Origin: Streptomyces naganishii JCM 4654
Lineage (GTDB): Bacteria > Actinomycetota > Actinomycetes > Streptomycetales > Streptomycetaceae
DNA: 64,000 nucleotides
Assembly (NCBI RefSeq): GCF_014650575.1
Contig: NZ_BMVF01000001.1
Location: 186,001 to 250,000, forward strand
Direction of reading: 5' to 3'
In this document: piece by piece, positions 35,227 to 45,397 of the stretch
Numbering within the stretch: position 1 is the stretch's first letter
How the letters are laid out: the number at the start of each line of letters is the position of its first letter
Notes under the pieces: generated by a model
Told to the model about the DNA's origin: nothing
What the model saw: the letters and a program-made list of their open reading frames with translations, nothing else
Databases searched by the model: none
Made by a program: the position numbers and the translations under genes

Positions 35227-36369
35227 ATGCACAAGACCCTCGTCGTGACCAACGACTTCCCGCCCCGCCCGGGCGGCATCCAGGCGTTCCTGCACAACAT
35301 GGCGCTGCGGCTGGACCCCGAGCGGCTGGTCGTCTACGCCTCCACCTGGAAGCGCGGCCGGGAGGGCGCGGAGGCGACCGCCGCCTTCGACGCCGAGCAG
35401 CCCTTCACCGTCGTACGCGACCGGACCACCATGCTGCTGCCGACCCCGCGCGTGACCCGGCGGGCGGCCGGGCTGCTGCGCGAGCACGGGTGCACCTCGG
35501 TGTGGTTCGGGGCGGCCGCGCCGCTCGGACTGATGGCGCCGGCCCTCAGGCGGGCGGGCGCCGAGCGGCTGGTGGCCACCACCCACGGTCACGAGGCGGG
35601 GTGGGCGCAGCTGCCCGCCGCGCGGGACCTGCTGCGCCGGATCGGGCAGTCCACGGACACCATCACCTACCTCGGCGAGTACACCCGCTCCCGGATCGCC
35701 GCCGCGCTGACGCCGGAGGCAGCCGCGCGGATGGTGCAACTGCCGCCGGGCGTGGACGAGAAGACCTTCCACCCCGCCTCGGGCGGCGACGAGGTGCGCG
35801 CCCGGCTCGGGCTGAGCGACCGGCCGGTGGTGGTGTGCGTCTCGCGGCTGGTGCGGCGCAAGGGCCAGGACACGCTGATCCGGGCCATGCCCCGCGTCCT
35901 GGCCGCCGAGCCGGACGCCGTGCTCCTGATCGTCGGCGGCGGGCCGTACGAGAAGGACCTGCGGCGGATGGCGGCCGAGACCGGGGTCGCGGACTCGGTG
36001 CGCTTCACCGGCGCCGTGCCCTGGTCGGAGCTGCCCGCCCACTACGGCGCCGGCGACGTCTTCGCCATGCCGTGCCGCACCCGGCGCGGCGGCCTGGACG
36101 TCGAGGGGCTCGGCATCGTCTACCTGGAGGCCTCCGCGACCGGGCTGCCGGTCGTGGCCGGCGACTCCGGCGGCGCGCCCGACGCCGTGCTCGACGGCGA
36201 GACCGGCTGGGTCGTGCGGGGCGGCTCCCCCGAGGAGGCCGCCGACCGCGTCACCACCCTGCTCGGCGACGCGGAGCTGCGCCGGCGGATGGGGGAGCGG
36301 GGCCGCCGCTGGGTCGAGGAGAAGTGGCGCTGGGACCTGCTCGCGGAGCGGCTGGAGGAGCTGTTGTAA
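35227..36369 (+). CDS. GT4 glycosyltransferase, PimB-like phosphatidylinositol mannosyltransferase
   Basis: A 380-residue cytosolic GT-B enzyme. N-terminal LVVTNDFPPRPGGIQAFLHNM is the PimB' hallmark, with LPPGVDEKTFHP, VVCVSRLVRRKGQDTLIRAMP and the donor-binding EGLGIVYLEASATGLPVVAGDSGGAPDAV. It probably adds mannose to phosphatidylinositol or PIM. TAGGGT (35213-35218) ends 8 nt before the ATG, and no Shine-Dalgarno is seen, so the mRNA is likely leaderless. Confidence 0.92.
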   Translation: MHKTLVVTNDFPPRPGGIQAFLHNMALRLDPERLVVYASTWKRGREGAEATAAFDAEQPFTVVRDRTTMLLPTPRVTRRAAGLLREHGCTSVWFGAAAPLGLMAPALRRAGAERLVATTHGHEAGWAQLPAARDLLRRIGQSTDTITYLGEYTRSRIAAALTPEAAARMVQLPPGVDEKTFHPASGGDEVRARLGLSDRPVVVCVSRLVRRKGQDTLIRAMPRVLAAEPDAVLLIVGGGPYEKDLRRMAAETGVADSVRFTGAVPWSELPAHYGAGDVFAMPCRTRRGGLDVEGLGIVYLEASATGLPVVAGDSGGAPDAVLDGETGWVVRGGSPEEAADRVTTLLGDAELRRRMGERGRRWVEEKWRWDLLAERLEELL

Positions 36370-38082
<1,713 letters not shown>

Positions 38083-38093
38083 CGCTGTGCGAA

Positions 38094-38135
38094 AAGGGGG
38101 CCTACTTCGCGTAGAAGGGGGCCTACTTGGCGTAG
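38094..38135. repeat. Tandem 21-bp duplication over the 3' end of the acyl-CoA synthetase gene
   Basis: Units at 38094-38114 and 38115-38135 differ at one base. Read on the minus strand each encodes Tyr-Ala-Lys-stop followed by GCCCCCTT. The first stop ends the gene; the second unit is a non-coding echo with its own in-frame stop. Confidence 0.75.
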
Positions 38136-39919
38136 ATCGCCTCGATCTCGTCCGCGTAGTCCTTCGCCACCACGTTCCGCTTCAGCTTCAGCGACGGGGT
38201 GAGGTGGCCCGACTCCTCCGTGAACTGGGAGGACAGAATGCGGAACTTCCGCACCGATTCCGCCTTCGACACCGCGGCGTTGCCGTCGTCGACCGCCGCC
38301 TGGATCGCCGCGTTCAGATCCGGGTCGTCCTTCAGCGACGCCGCGGTGGAACCCGCCGGCTTGCCGTGCTCGGCGCACCAGCGGCCCAGGAACTCCTCGT
38401 CGAGGGTGACCAGCGCGCCCACGAACGGCCGCCCGTCGCCCACCACCATGCACTCCGCCACCAGCGCGTGCGCCCGGATGCGGTCCTCGATCACGGCCGG
38501 GGCGACGTTCTTGCCGCCCGCGGTGACGATGATCTCCTTCTTGCGCCCGGTGATCCGCAGGTACCCGTCCTCGTCGAGGGTGCCGATGTCACCGGTGTGG
38601 AACCAGCCGTCGGCCAGCGCCTCGGCGGTCGCGCCCGGGTTGTTCCAGTACTCCTTGAACAGGTGCTCGCCGTGCAGCAGCACCTCGCCGTCGTCGGCGA
38701 TGCGGATCACCGAGCCGGGCAGCGGCTGGCCGACCGTGCCGATCTTCTGCCGGTCCCAGGGGTTGAACGCGGTCGCCGCGCAGGACTCCGTCAGGCCGTA
38801 GCCCTCCAGCACCGTGAAGCCGATGCCGCGGAAGAAGTGGCCGAGCCGCTCGCCCAGCGGGGCGCCGCCGGAGATGGCGTACTCGCCGCGCCCGCCGAGC
38901 ACCGCGCGCAGCTTGCTGTAGACCAGCTTGTCGAAGGTCTTGTGCTTGATCCGCAGCCCCAGCGACGGCCCCGAGGGCGTGCCGAGCGCCTTGCTGTACG
39001 CGATCGCCGTGTCGGCCGCCTTGTCGAAGATCTTGCCCTTGCCCTCGGCCTGCGCCTTGGCGCGCGCCGAGTTGTAGACCTTCTCGAAGACCCGCGGGAC
39101 GCCCAGTATCAGCGTCGGCCGGAACGCGGCCAGCTCGTCGGTGAGGTTCTTGATGTCGGGGACGCAGCCCAGCTTGATCGGCGCCATCATCGGCGCCACC
39201 TGCACCAGGCGCCCGAAGACGTGCGCGAGGGGCAGGAAGAGCAGCACCGAGCACTCGCCGGTGCGGAACAGCGGCCGCAGCCGCTCCACGACGTTGCCGC
39301 ACTCGGCGAAGAAGGCGCGGTGGGTGAGCACACAGCCCTTGGGCCGGCCGGTGGTGCCGGAGGTGTAGACGATGGTCGCCGGGTCGTCCGCCTTCGCCAG
39401 CGAGCCGCGCTCCTCGACCGTGGCGTCGCTGATGCCCTGCCCGGCGCGGCCCAGCTCCTCGATCCCGCCGGCCTCGATCTGCCAGACGTTCTTCAGCGCC
39501 GGGAGCGTCTCGCGCACCGACTCCACGGCGGCCGCGTGGTTGTCCAGCTCCACCACGCAGGCGGTCGCGCCCGAGTCGGACAGGATCCACTGCACCTGCT
39601 CCGGCGAGCTGGTCTCGTACACCGGCACGGTGATCGCGCCCGCGCTCCAGATCGCGAAGTCCAGCAGCGTCCACTCGTAGCGGGTGCGGGACATCAGGCC
39701 CACCCGGTCGCCGGGCTGGATGCCGGAGGCGATCAGGCCCTTGGCCGCCGCGTGCACCTCGGCGAGGAAGTCCCGGGCCGTCACGTCCTGCCAGACGCCC
39801 CCGGACTTGCGCGCGACGACGGCCACATCGGGATGCTGCGCGGCGTTTCTGCGGACGATGTCGGTCAGGTTGCCGTCCGCAGGGACCTCGTACAAAGCCG
39901 GAAGGCTGAACTCGCGCAA
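38123..39919 (-). CDS. Long-chain fatty-acid--CoA ligase (AMP-forming, FadD15-like)
   Basis: A 598-residue adenylate-forming enzyme activating fatty acids with ATP and CoA. Motifs: TIVYTSGTTGRPKGC (P-loop), GYGLTESCAATAFNP, DGWFHTGDIGTLDEDGYLRITGRKKEIIVTAGGKNVAP. TTG start, unusual but supported by GAGGAG 8 nt upstream. Possible dyad TACC-CGTC-GGTA at 40010-40021 in its promoter region. The 3' end carries a 21-bp duplication. Neighbouring cholesterol oxidase suggests lipid or steroid substrates, but the enzyme is of the general housekeeping type. Confidence 0.94.
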   Translation of the reverse strand: MREFSLPALYEVPADGNLTDIVRRNAAQHPDVAVVARKSGGVWQDVTARDFLAEVHAAAKGLIASGIQPGDRVGLMSRTRYEWTLLDFAIWSAGAITVPVYETSSPEQVQWILSDSGATACVVELDNHAAAVESVRETLPALKNVWQIEAGGIEELGRAGQGISDATVEERGSLAKADDPATIVYTSGTTGRPKGCVLTHRAFFAECGNVVERLRPLFRTGECSVLLFLPLAHVFGRLVQVAPMMAPIKLGCVPDIKNLTDELAAFRPTLILGVPRVFEKVYNSARAKAQAEGKGKIFDKAADTAIAYSKALGTPSGPSLGLRIKHKTFDKLVYSKLRAVLGGRGEYAISGGAPLGERLGHFFRGIGFTVLEGYGLTESCAATAFNPWDRQKIGTVGQPLPGSVIRIADDGEVLLHGEHLFKEYWNNPGATAEALADGWFHTGDIGTLDEDGYLRITGRKKEIIVTAGGKNVAPAVIEDRIRAHALVAECMVVGDGRPFVGALVTLDEEFLGRWCAEHGKPAGSTAASLKDDPDLNAAIQAAVDDGNAAVSKAESVRKFRILSSQFTEESGHLTPSLKLKRNVVAKDYADEIEAIYAK

Positions 39920-40178
39920 GACTGCTGCTCCTCATAGGGCGCCGGCGCCACGACGATGTGTGATGCGACGGTGGTTGAAAGCCAGAGCACGACTGGACGG
40001 CCCGGACGTTACCCGTCGGTATGTTTTTTCGACAGGGGGTCCCGGTGAGATGTTCGCTGCGTCACACGGATTGATGTTCCAGTGCGCACAGTAGTCGACC
40101 CCCTAAATGACTGGCCAGTAACCGGGGGTTCGCCCGGCACTGTTCACCGGTGCACCGCCCCGCCTACGCTTGATCGAC

Positions 40179-40976
40179 ATGGCACCCACTCCGCCCGGCG
40201 ACGGCAGCACCCGTATCCACGTGGTCAGCGACGTGCACGGCAACGCGCGCGATCTCGCCAAAGCCGGCGAAGGCGCCGACGCCCTCGTCTGCCTGGGTGA
40301 CCTGATCCTCTTCCTCGACTACGCCGACCACTCGCGCGGCATCTTCCCCGACCTCTTCGGCGTGGAGAACGCCGACCGCATCGTCGAGCTGCGCACCGCC
40401 CGCCGCTTCGCCGAGGCCCGCGAGTTCGGCAAGCGGCTGTGGGCCGGCGTCGAGGGCGACCGCGCCCGGCTCATCGAGCAGGCCGTGCGCAAGCAGTACG
40501 CGGAACTGTTCGCCGCCTTCCCCACCCCGACGTACGCCACCTACGGAAACGTCGACATGCCCCCGCTGTGGAAGGAGTACGCCCGCGAGGGCACCACCGT
40601 GCTCGACGGACAGCGGGTGGAGATCGCCGGCCGCGTCTTCGGCTTCGTCGGCGGCGGCCTGCGCACCCCCATGCGCACGCCCTACGAGATCGGCGACGAG
40701 GAGTACGCGGCCAAGATCGAGGCGGTCGGCGAGGTCGACGTGCTGTGCACCCACATCCCGCCGGACGTGCCCGAACTCGTCTACGACACCGTCGCCCGCC
40801 GCTTCGAGCGGGGCAGCCGCGCCCTGCTGGACGCCATCCGCCGCACCCGCCCCCGGTACGCGCTCTTCGGCCACGTCCACCAGCCGCTGGTGCGCCGCAT
40901 GCGGATCGGCGCGACCGAGTGCGTGAACGTGGGCCACTTCGCCGGCACCGGCCGGCCGTGGGTGCTGCGGTGGTGA
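40179..40976 (+). CDS. Calcineurin-like metallophosphoesterase
   Basis: A 265-residue dimetal phosphoesterase with the ordered motifs DVHGN, GDLILF, GNVD (TYGNVDMP), THIPPD and GHVHQP. The substrate is unknown. TACGCT (40165-40170) ends 8 nt before the ATG at 40179, so a leaderless mRNA is likely; the in-frame TTG at 40170 is not preferred. Confidence 0.92.
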   Translation: MAPTPPGDGSTRIHVVSDVHGNARDLAKAGEGADALVCLGDLILFLDYADHSRGIFPDLFGVENADRIVELRTARRFAEAREFGKRLWAGVEGDRARLIEQAVRKQYAELFAAFPTPTYATYGNVDMPPLWKEYAREGTTVLDGQRVEIAGRVFGFVGGGLRTPMRTPYEIGDEEYAAKIEAVGEVDVLCTHIPPDVPELVYDTVARRFERGSRALLDAIRRTRPRYALFGHVHQPLVRRMRIGATECVNVGHFAGTGRPWVLRW

Positions 40977-41123
40977 ACGTTCCGGCCGATCGCGCAGGTG
41001 GGGGTGGGAACCGGCGGCGGGCCGCGCGGTAGCCTTCACGCTGCACACACGTGCGCACCACGACCGCACCACCCGGCCGTACGACGGCCGCACTACCGGC
41101 CCGCATCTGGAGGAGCCACGGCG

Positions 41124-41564
41124 ATGGCGGAACACACCAGCTCGAGCATCACGATCGATGCGGCACCGGCCGACGTGATGGAGGTGATCGCCGACTTCGC
41201 CCGCTACCCGGACTGGACCGGTGAGGTGAAGGAGGCCGAGGTCCTCAAGACCGACGACCGGGGCCGCGCCGAGCAGGTCCGCCTGGTGATGGACGCCGGC
41301 GCCATCAAGGACGACCAGACCCTCGCCTACACCTGGACCGGCGCCGACGAGGTCTCCTGGACGCTGGTCAAGTCCCAGATGCTGCGCTCCCTGGACGGCT
41401 CCTACCTCCTGCGGCCCGTGGGCGACGGCGCCACCGAGGTGACGTACCGCCTCACCGTGGACGTCAAGATCCCCATGCTGGGCATGATCAAGCGCAAGGC
41501 CGAGAAGGTCATCATCGACCGCGCCCTGGCGGGCCTGAAGAAGCGGGTGGAGTCCGGGCGCTAG
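41124..41564 (+). CDS. SRPBCC/START-like protein
   Basis: A 146-residue member of the polyketide cyclase/START-like superfamily: SITIDAAPADVMEVIADFARYPDWTGEV followed by alternating beta strands and a C-terminal helix (IIDRALAGLKKRVE). It binds a hydrophobic ligand in other members; the ligand here is unknown. The ATG has GGAGGAG 8 nt upstream. It may be transcribed with the following ArsA-like gene, although that gene has its own -10 box. Confidence 0.88.
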   Translation: MAEHTSSSITIDAAPADVMEVIADFARYPDWTGEVKEAEVLKTDDRGRAEQVRLVMDAGAIKDDQTLAYTWTGADEVSWTLVKSQMLRSLDGSYLLRPVGDGATEVTYRLTVDVKIPMLGMIKRKAEKVIIDRALAGLKKRVESGR

Positions 41565-41639
41565 CTTGCCGCCCCCGGCGCGGGTGGCCCGGCGGCCGGC
41601 AACGCGCCCCCGCGTCCGCCTCCGTTACCGTTCCCTCTC

Positions 41640-42809
41640 ATGCGCACCCTCCTGATCACGGGCCCCGGCGGCGGCGGCCGTACCACGGCCGCCGCCGCCA
41701 CCGCACTCACCGCCGCCCGTGACGGCACCCGCACCCTCCTGCTCGGCGCCGACCGCACCGACACCCTGGGCGCGGTCCTCGGGACGCCCACGGGCGCGGC
41801 CCCGGCCGAGGTGACGGCGAACCTCACCGCCTGGCGTCCCGACGCGAGCGCCGCCTTCCGGGACGACCTCACCGCCTTCCAGGAGCGCGCCGCGAGCGTC
41901 CTGGACCTGCTCGGCGCCTCCCGGCTGGACGCCGAGGAGGTCACCCCGCTGCCCGGCGCCGGGGAACTCGCCCTGCTGCGCGCGCTGCGGGACGCGGCCC
42001 TGTCGGAACGGTTCGAACTGCTCGTGGTCGACCTGCCGCCGGCCCCGCAGGCCCTCGCCCTGCTCGCCCTCCCCGAGGAACTGCGCCGCTACCTGCGCCG
42101 CCTCCTGCCCCCCGAGCGGCAGGCGGCCCGCGCCCTGCGGCCCGTCCTCGGCCGGCTCGCCGGCGTCCCCATGCCCGCGGAGTGGCTGTACGAGACGGCC
42201 GCCCGCTGGGACCTCGAACTGGCCGCCGCCGAAGCGGTCGTCGCCGACCCGGGCACCACCGTGCGCCTGGTCGCCGAACCCGGCCCGGCCGGCGCCGACG
42301 CCCTGGCCGGGACCGCCCTGGGCCTGGCCCTGCGCGGCCTCGCCGTCGAGTCCGTGGTCGCCAGCCGGGTGCTGCCCGAGGCCCCCGCCGGCTCCTGGCT
42401 CGCGGGCCCGGTCGCCCAGCAGCGCAAGGCCCTCGACGAGTGGCGCGAGACGTACGAGGTCCACCCGGCCGCCCACCTCGGCCGCGACCCGCGCGGCATC
42501 GACGACCTGGCCGTGCTCGCCCTGCCCGGCGTCAACCCGGCGACCACCCCGGCCGAGTGGCCCGTCACCGACCGGCTCGCCGAGGACGGCGTGCTCGTCT
42601 GGCACATCCCGCTGCCCGGCGCCGTCCGCGACGAACTGGACCTCGTCCGGCGCGGCGAGGAACTGGGGATCACCGCGGGGCCCTTCCGGCGCATCGTGCC
42701 CCTCCCCTCCGCCCTGCGCCGCTGCACCGTCGACGGCGCCGCCCTGCGCGACGGCGTGCTGCGCATCCGCTTCACCCCGGACGCCTCCCTGTGGCCCCGG
42801 GAGAGGTGA
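41640..42809 (+). CDS. ArsA/Get3-like P-loop protein with degenerate Walker A
   Basis: A 389-residue protein of the anion-transporting ATPase fold: N-terminal MRTLLITGPGGGGRTTAAAATAL, LLVVDLPPAPQAL in the Walker B position, and GLAVESVVASRVLPE. Compared with the family's deviant Walker A (G-K-G-G-x-G-K-T), both lysines are replaced, by Pro and Arg. It may therefore bind but not hydrolyse nucleotide, or use Arg. TACCGT (41626-41631) ends 8 nt before the ATG: leaderless candidate. Target and partner unknown. Confidence 0.85.
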   Translation: MRTLLITGPGGGGRTTAAAATALTAARDGTRTLLLGADRTDTLGAVLGTPTGAAPAEVTANLTAWRPDASAAFRDDLTAFQERAASVLDLLGASRLDAEEVTPLPGAGELALLRALRDAALSERFELLVVDLPPAPQALALLALPEELRRYLRRLLPPERQAARALRPVLGRLAGVPMPAEWLYETAARWDLELAAAEAVVADPGTTVRLVAEPGPAGADALAGTALGLALRGLAVESVVASRVLPEAPAGSWLAGPVAQQRKALDEWRETYEVHPAAHLGRDPRGIDDLAVLALPGVNPATTPAEWPVTDRLAEDGVLVWHIPLPGAVRDELDLVRRGEELGITAGPFRRIVPLPSALRRCTVDGAALRDGVLRIRFTPDASLWPRER

Positions 42810-42889
42810 CGCCCCGGCCGCGCGCGAGGTGAGGCGCCTACCGCCGTTCGGGTAACGTCGTAAGGACGAAACGTAGTCAGGAGCCCGCC

Positions 42890-43408
42890 ATGAGCGAAGA
42901 GCGCACACCGGCCGGCGACGCGTCCGACGGCGCCGCCCGGCAAAGCGGTGAGGAAGTCCGGGCCACCGACGCCGACGCCTGGGCGACGGCCTGCGCCGAG
43001 GACCTCCAGGCGGAGAAGAACCGGCGCCGCGACCGGTACGGACCGCCGCCCGGCTCGGCCGCCGAGGAGCTGCGCAAGCTCGTCGACACCGTCGCCGGCA
43101 AGCTGTCCTCCCTCCAGTCGCCGCTGCTCGGCTCGGTCGCGGGACCCGCCGCCCAGCAGGTGGTCCGGCAGGTGGTGCAGCAGGCCAGGGCGGCCGTCGA
43201 GCCCGTGATCGAACGCAACCCGGACGTCTTCGACCACCTCGCGGCGGCCGGCGGCGAACTGCTCGCCGCCTACCGCTCGGCCGTACAGGGCCAGGAGCGC
43301 CGCTGGACGTCCGGCGCCGGCGGCGCGGCCGAGGACCTGAGGGACCTCGACGAGCGCCGCGACCGCGGCGAGGGCACCGGCGGCGGCGAACGCATCGACC
43401 TCGACTGA
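42890..43408 (+). CDS. DUF5304-like hypothetical protein
   Basis: A 172-residue hydrophilic, acidic protein with disordered ends and a central amphipathic helical region (AAEELRKLVDTVAGKLSSLQSPLLGSVAGPAAQQVVRQVVQQA). It has no transmembrane helix and one Cys. AGGAG lies 6 nt before the ATG and TAACGT about 30 nt upstream is a possible -10 box. It precedes glucokinase in the same orientation. Function unknown. Confidence 0.82.
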   Translation: MSEERTPAGDASDGAARQSGEEVRATDADAWATACAEDLQAEKNRRRDRYGPPPGSAAEELRKLVDTVAGKLSSLQSPLLGSVAGPAAQQVVRQVVQQARAAVEPVIERNPDVFDHLAAAGGELLAAYRSAVQGQERRWTSGAGGAAEDLRDLDERRDRGEGTGGGERIDLD

Positions 43409-43530
43409 CCGGCCGCCGGGCGCCCTGAGCGCCGCCGCCCGGGCCGTCCGGCGGGCGGACGACGCGAATCTGGGGGCAGGGCCTCGGGTACGGTTGGCCG
43501 TAGCGGGGCTCGACCGAAACTGAGGGATTC

Positions 43531-44484
43531 ATGGGACTCACCATCGGCGTCGACATCGGCGGCACGAAGATCGCGGCCGGCGTGGTCGACGAGGAAGGCA
43601 ACATCCTCTCGACCTTCAAGGTGCCGACCCCGGCCACGGCCGAAGGCATCGTGGACGCCATCGCCTCCGCCGTCGAGGGAGCGCGTGCCGGTCACGAGAT
43701 CGTCGGCGTGGGCATCGGCGCGGCCGGTTACGTCAACCGGCAGCGCTCGACGGTCTACTTCGCGCCCAACATCCACTGGCGCCAGGAGCCGCTCAAGCAG
43801 AAGGTCGAGGCCCGCGTCGGCCTCCCGGTCGTCGTGGAGAACGACGCGAACGCCGCGGCCTGGGGCGAGTACAAGTTCGGTGCCGGCAAGGGCCACCGCA
43901 ACGTCATCTGCATCACCCTGGGCACCGGCCTCGGCGGCGGCATCATCATCGGCAACAAGCTGCGCCGCGGCCACTTCGGCGTGGCCGCCGAGTTCGGCCA
44001 CATCCGGATGGTCCCCGACGGCCTGCTGTGCGGCTGCGGCTCGCAGGGCTGCTGGGAGCAGTACGCCTCGGGCCGCGCCCTCGTGCGGTACGCCAAGCAG
44101 CGCGCCAACGCCACCCCCGAGCGCGCCGAGGTGCTGCTCGCGCTCGGCGACGGCACCCCCGACGGCATCGAGGGCAAGCACATCTCCATGGCCGCCCGTC
44201 AGGGCTGCCCGGTCGCCGTCGACTCCTACCGCGAGCTGGCCCGCTGGGTCGGCGCCGGCCTCGCCGACCTGGCCTCCCTCTTCGACCCGTCCGCCTTCAT
44301 CGTCGGCGGCGGCCTGTCCGACGAGGGCGAGCTGGTCCTGGAGCCGATCCGCAAGTCGTACAAGCGCTGGCTGGTCGGCGGCAACTGGCGCCCGGTCGCC
44401 GACGTGATCGCCGCCCAGCTCGGCAACAAGGCGGGACTGGTCGGCGCGGCGGACCTCGCCCGCGAGCCCGACCCGATCATGTGA
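43531..44484 (+). CDS. glkA: ROK-family glucokinase
   Basis: A 317-residue ATP-dependent glucose kinase. GVDIGGTKIAAGVVD is the phosphate-binding motif; ENDANAAAWGEY carries the catalytic Asp; GHIRMVPDGLLCGCGSQGCWEQYASG is the ROK zinc motif. In Streptomyces this enzyme also mediates carbon catabolite repression (established for S. coelicolor GlkA, which I recall is also 317 residues). GAGGGA precedes the ATG. TACGGT about 40 nt upstream is a possible -10. Confidence 0.97.
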   Translation: MGLTIGVDIGGTKIAAGVVDEEGNILSTFKVPTPATAEGIVDAIASAVEGARAGHEIVGVGIGAAGYVNRQRSTVYFAPNIHWRQEPLKQKVEARVGLPVVVENDANAAAWGEYKFGAGKGHRNVICITLGTGLGGGIIIGNKLRRGHFGVAAEFGHIRMVPDGLLCGCGSQGCWEQYASGRALVRYAKQRANATPERAEVLLALGDGTPDGIEGKHISMAARQGCPVAVDSYRELARWVGAGLADLASLFDPSAFIVGGGLSDEGELVLEPIRKSYKRWLVGGNWRPVADVIAAQLGNKAGLVGAADLAREPDPIM

Positions 44485-44518
44485 CGGGCACGTCCTGAGC
44501 CACGGGCGACCGCTGGCA

Positions 44519-44607
44519 CCCAGGGGCGCGGGGAACCGCGCGGCGAGCCGGAGCCACCACGGGCCGGGGGCCGCGCGTCGCACGAACCTCGCGCCCGGGC
44601 CCCTGGG
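44519..44607. repeat. 89-bp intergenic repeat element with inverted ends
   Basis: CCCAGGGGC (44519-44527) and GCCCCTGGG (44599-44607) are exact inverted ends. The left 32 nt recur at 14299-14330 (27 matches). The CAGGGGCGCGGGGAA core resembles a dispersed Streptomyces intergenic repeat known to me from other genomes (unverified). It fills most of the gap between glkA and the next gene. Confidence 0.65.
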
Positions 44608-44622
44608 CGTACATTGATCCAC

Positions 44623-45372
44623 ATGGAGCCGCTCCCGAACTCCCGCACCGAGCCCGACGGTTCGGCCCTCCTCCGCGTCCTGAGCTACAACGTCCGCTCC
44701 CTGCGCGACGACACGGCGGCGCTCGCCCGGGTGATCACCGCCTGCGCCCCGGACCTGGTCCTCGTCCAGGAGGCCCCCCGCTTCTTCCGCTGGCGCAAGA
44801 AACTGGCGAAGCTGGCGGCGGCCTCCGGGCTGATGATCCTCACCGGAGGCGCCACGGCCGCCGGCCCGGCGATCCTGTGCTCGCTGCGCGCCACCGTCGA
44901 GCGCACCGAGGACGTACTGCTGCCGCTCACCCCCGGACTGCACCGGCGGGGCCTGGCCACCGCGGTCGTACGGTTCGCGGGCGCCCGGCTGGGCGTCGTC
45001 AGCTGCCATCTGTCGCTCGACAGGGACGAGCGCTACGACCAGAGCGGCATGCTCCTCGACCGGCTCGCCGGGATGGGCGTCGAGCACGCGATCGCGGGCG
45101 GCGACCTCAACGAGCGGCCGGACGGGCCCGCCTTCGCCCGGATCGCCGCCGGTCTGCGCGACTGCCGGGCCGTGGCCCCCTGGGGCGCCGAGTACACCTG
45201 GACGCCCGGCGACCCCCATCAGCGCATCGACGCCGTCTTCGCGACCCCGGGCATCGAGGTCCTCGGCTGCGGCGTCCCGGTGGGCCACCTCGGCGTACAC
45301 GACAGCGACCTGAGGGCGGCCACGGACCACTTCCCGGTCCTGGCCGCCCTCAGGGTGCCCGCGGCGAAGTAG
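44623..45372 (+). CDS. Endonuclease/exonuclease/phosphatase-family hydrolase
   Basis: A 249-residue EEP-fold hydrolase: VLSYNVRSLRDD, DLVLVQEAPR (metal Glu), VVSCHLSLD, IAGGDLNERPDG, QRIDAVFATPG and DHFPVLAAL (catalytic His). The substrate could be DNA, a phospholipid headgroup or an inositol phosphate. No signal peptide. TACATT (44610-44615) ends 7 nt before the ATG: leaderless candidate; the -10 box lies immediately beyond the intergenic repeat. Confidence 0.9.
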   Translation: MEPLPNSRTEPDGSALLRVLSYNVRSLRDDTAALARVITACAPDLVLVQEAPRFFRWRKKLAKLAAASGLMILTGGATAAGPAILCSLRATVERTEDVLLPLTPGLHRRGLATAVVRFAGARLGVVSCHLSLDRDERYDQSGMLLDRLAGMGVEHAIAGGDLNERPDGPAFARIAAGLRDCRAVAPWGAEYTWTPGDPHQRIDAVFATPGIEVLGCGVPVGHLGVHDSDLRAATDHFPVLAALRVPAAK

Positions 45373-45397
45373 AAGCAGGCGGGCGCGGGCGCGCGGC

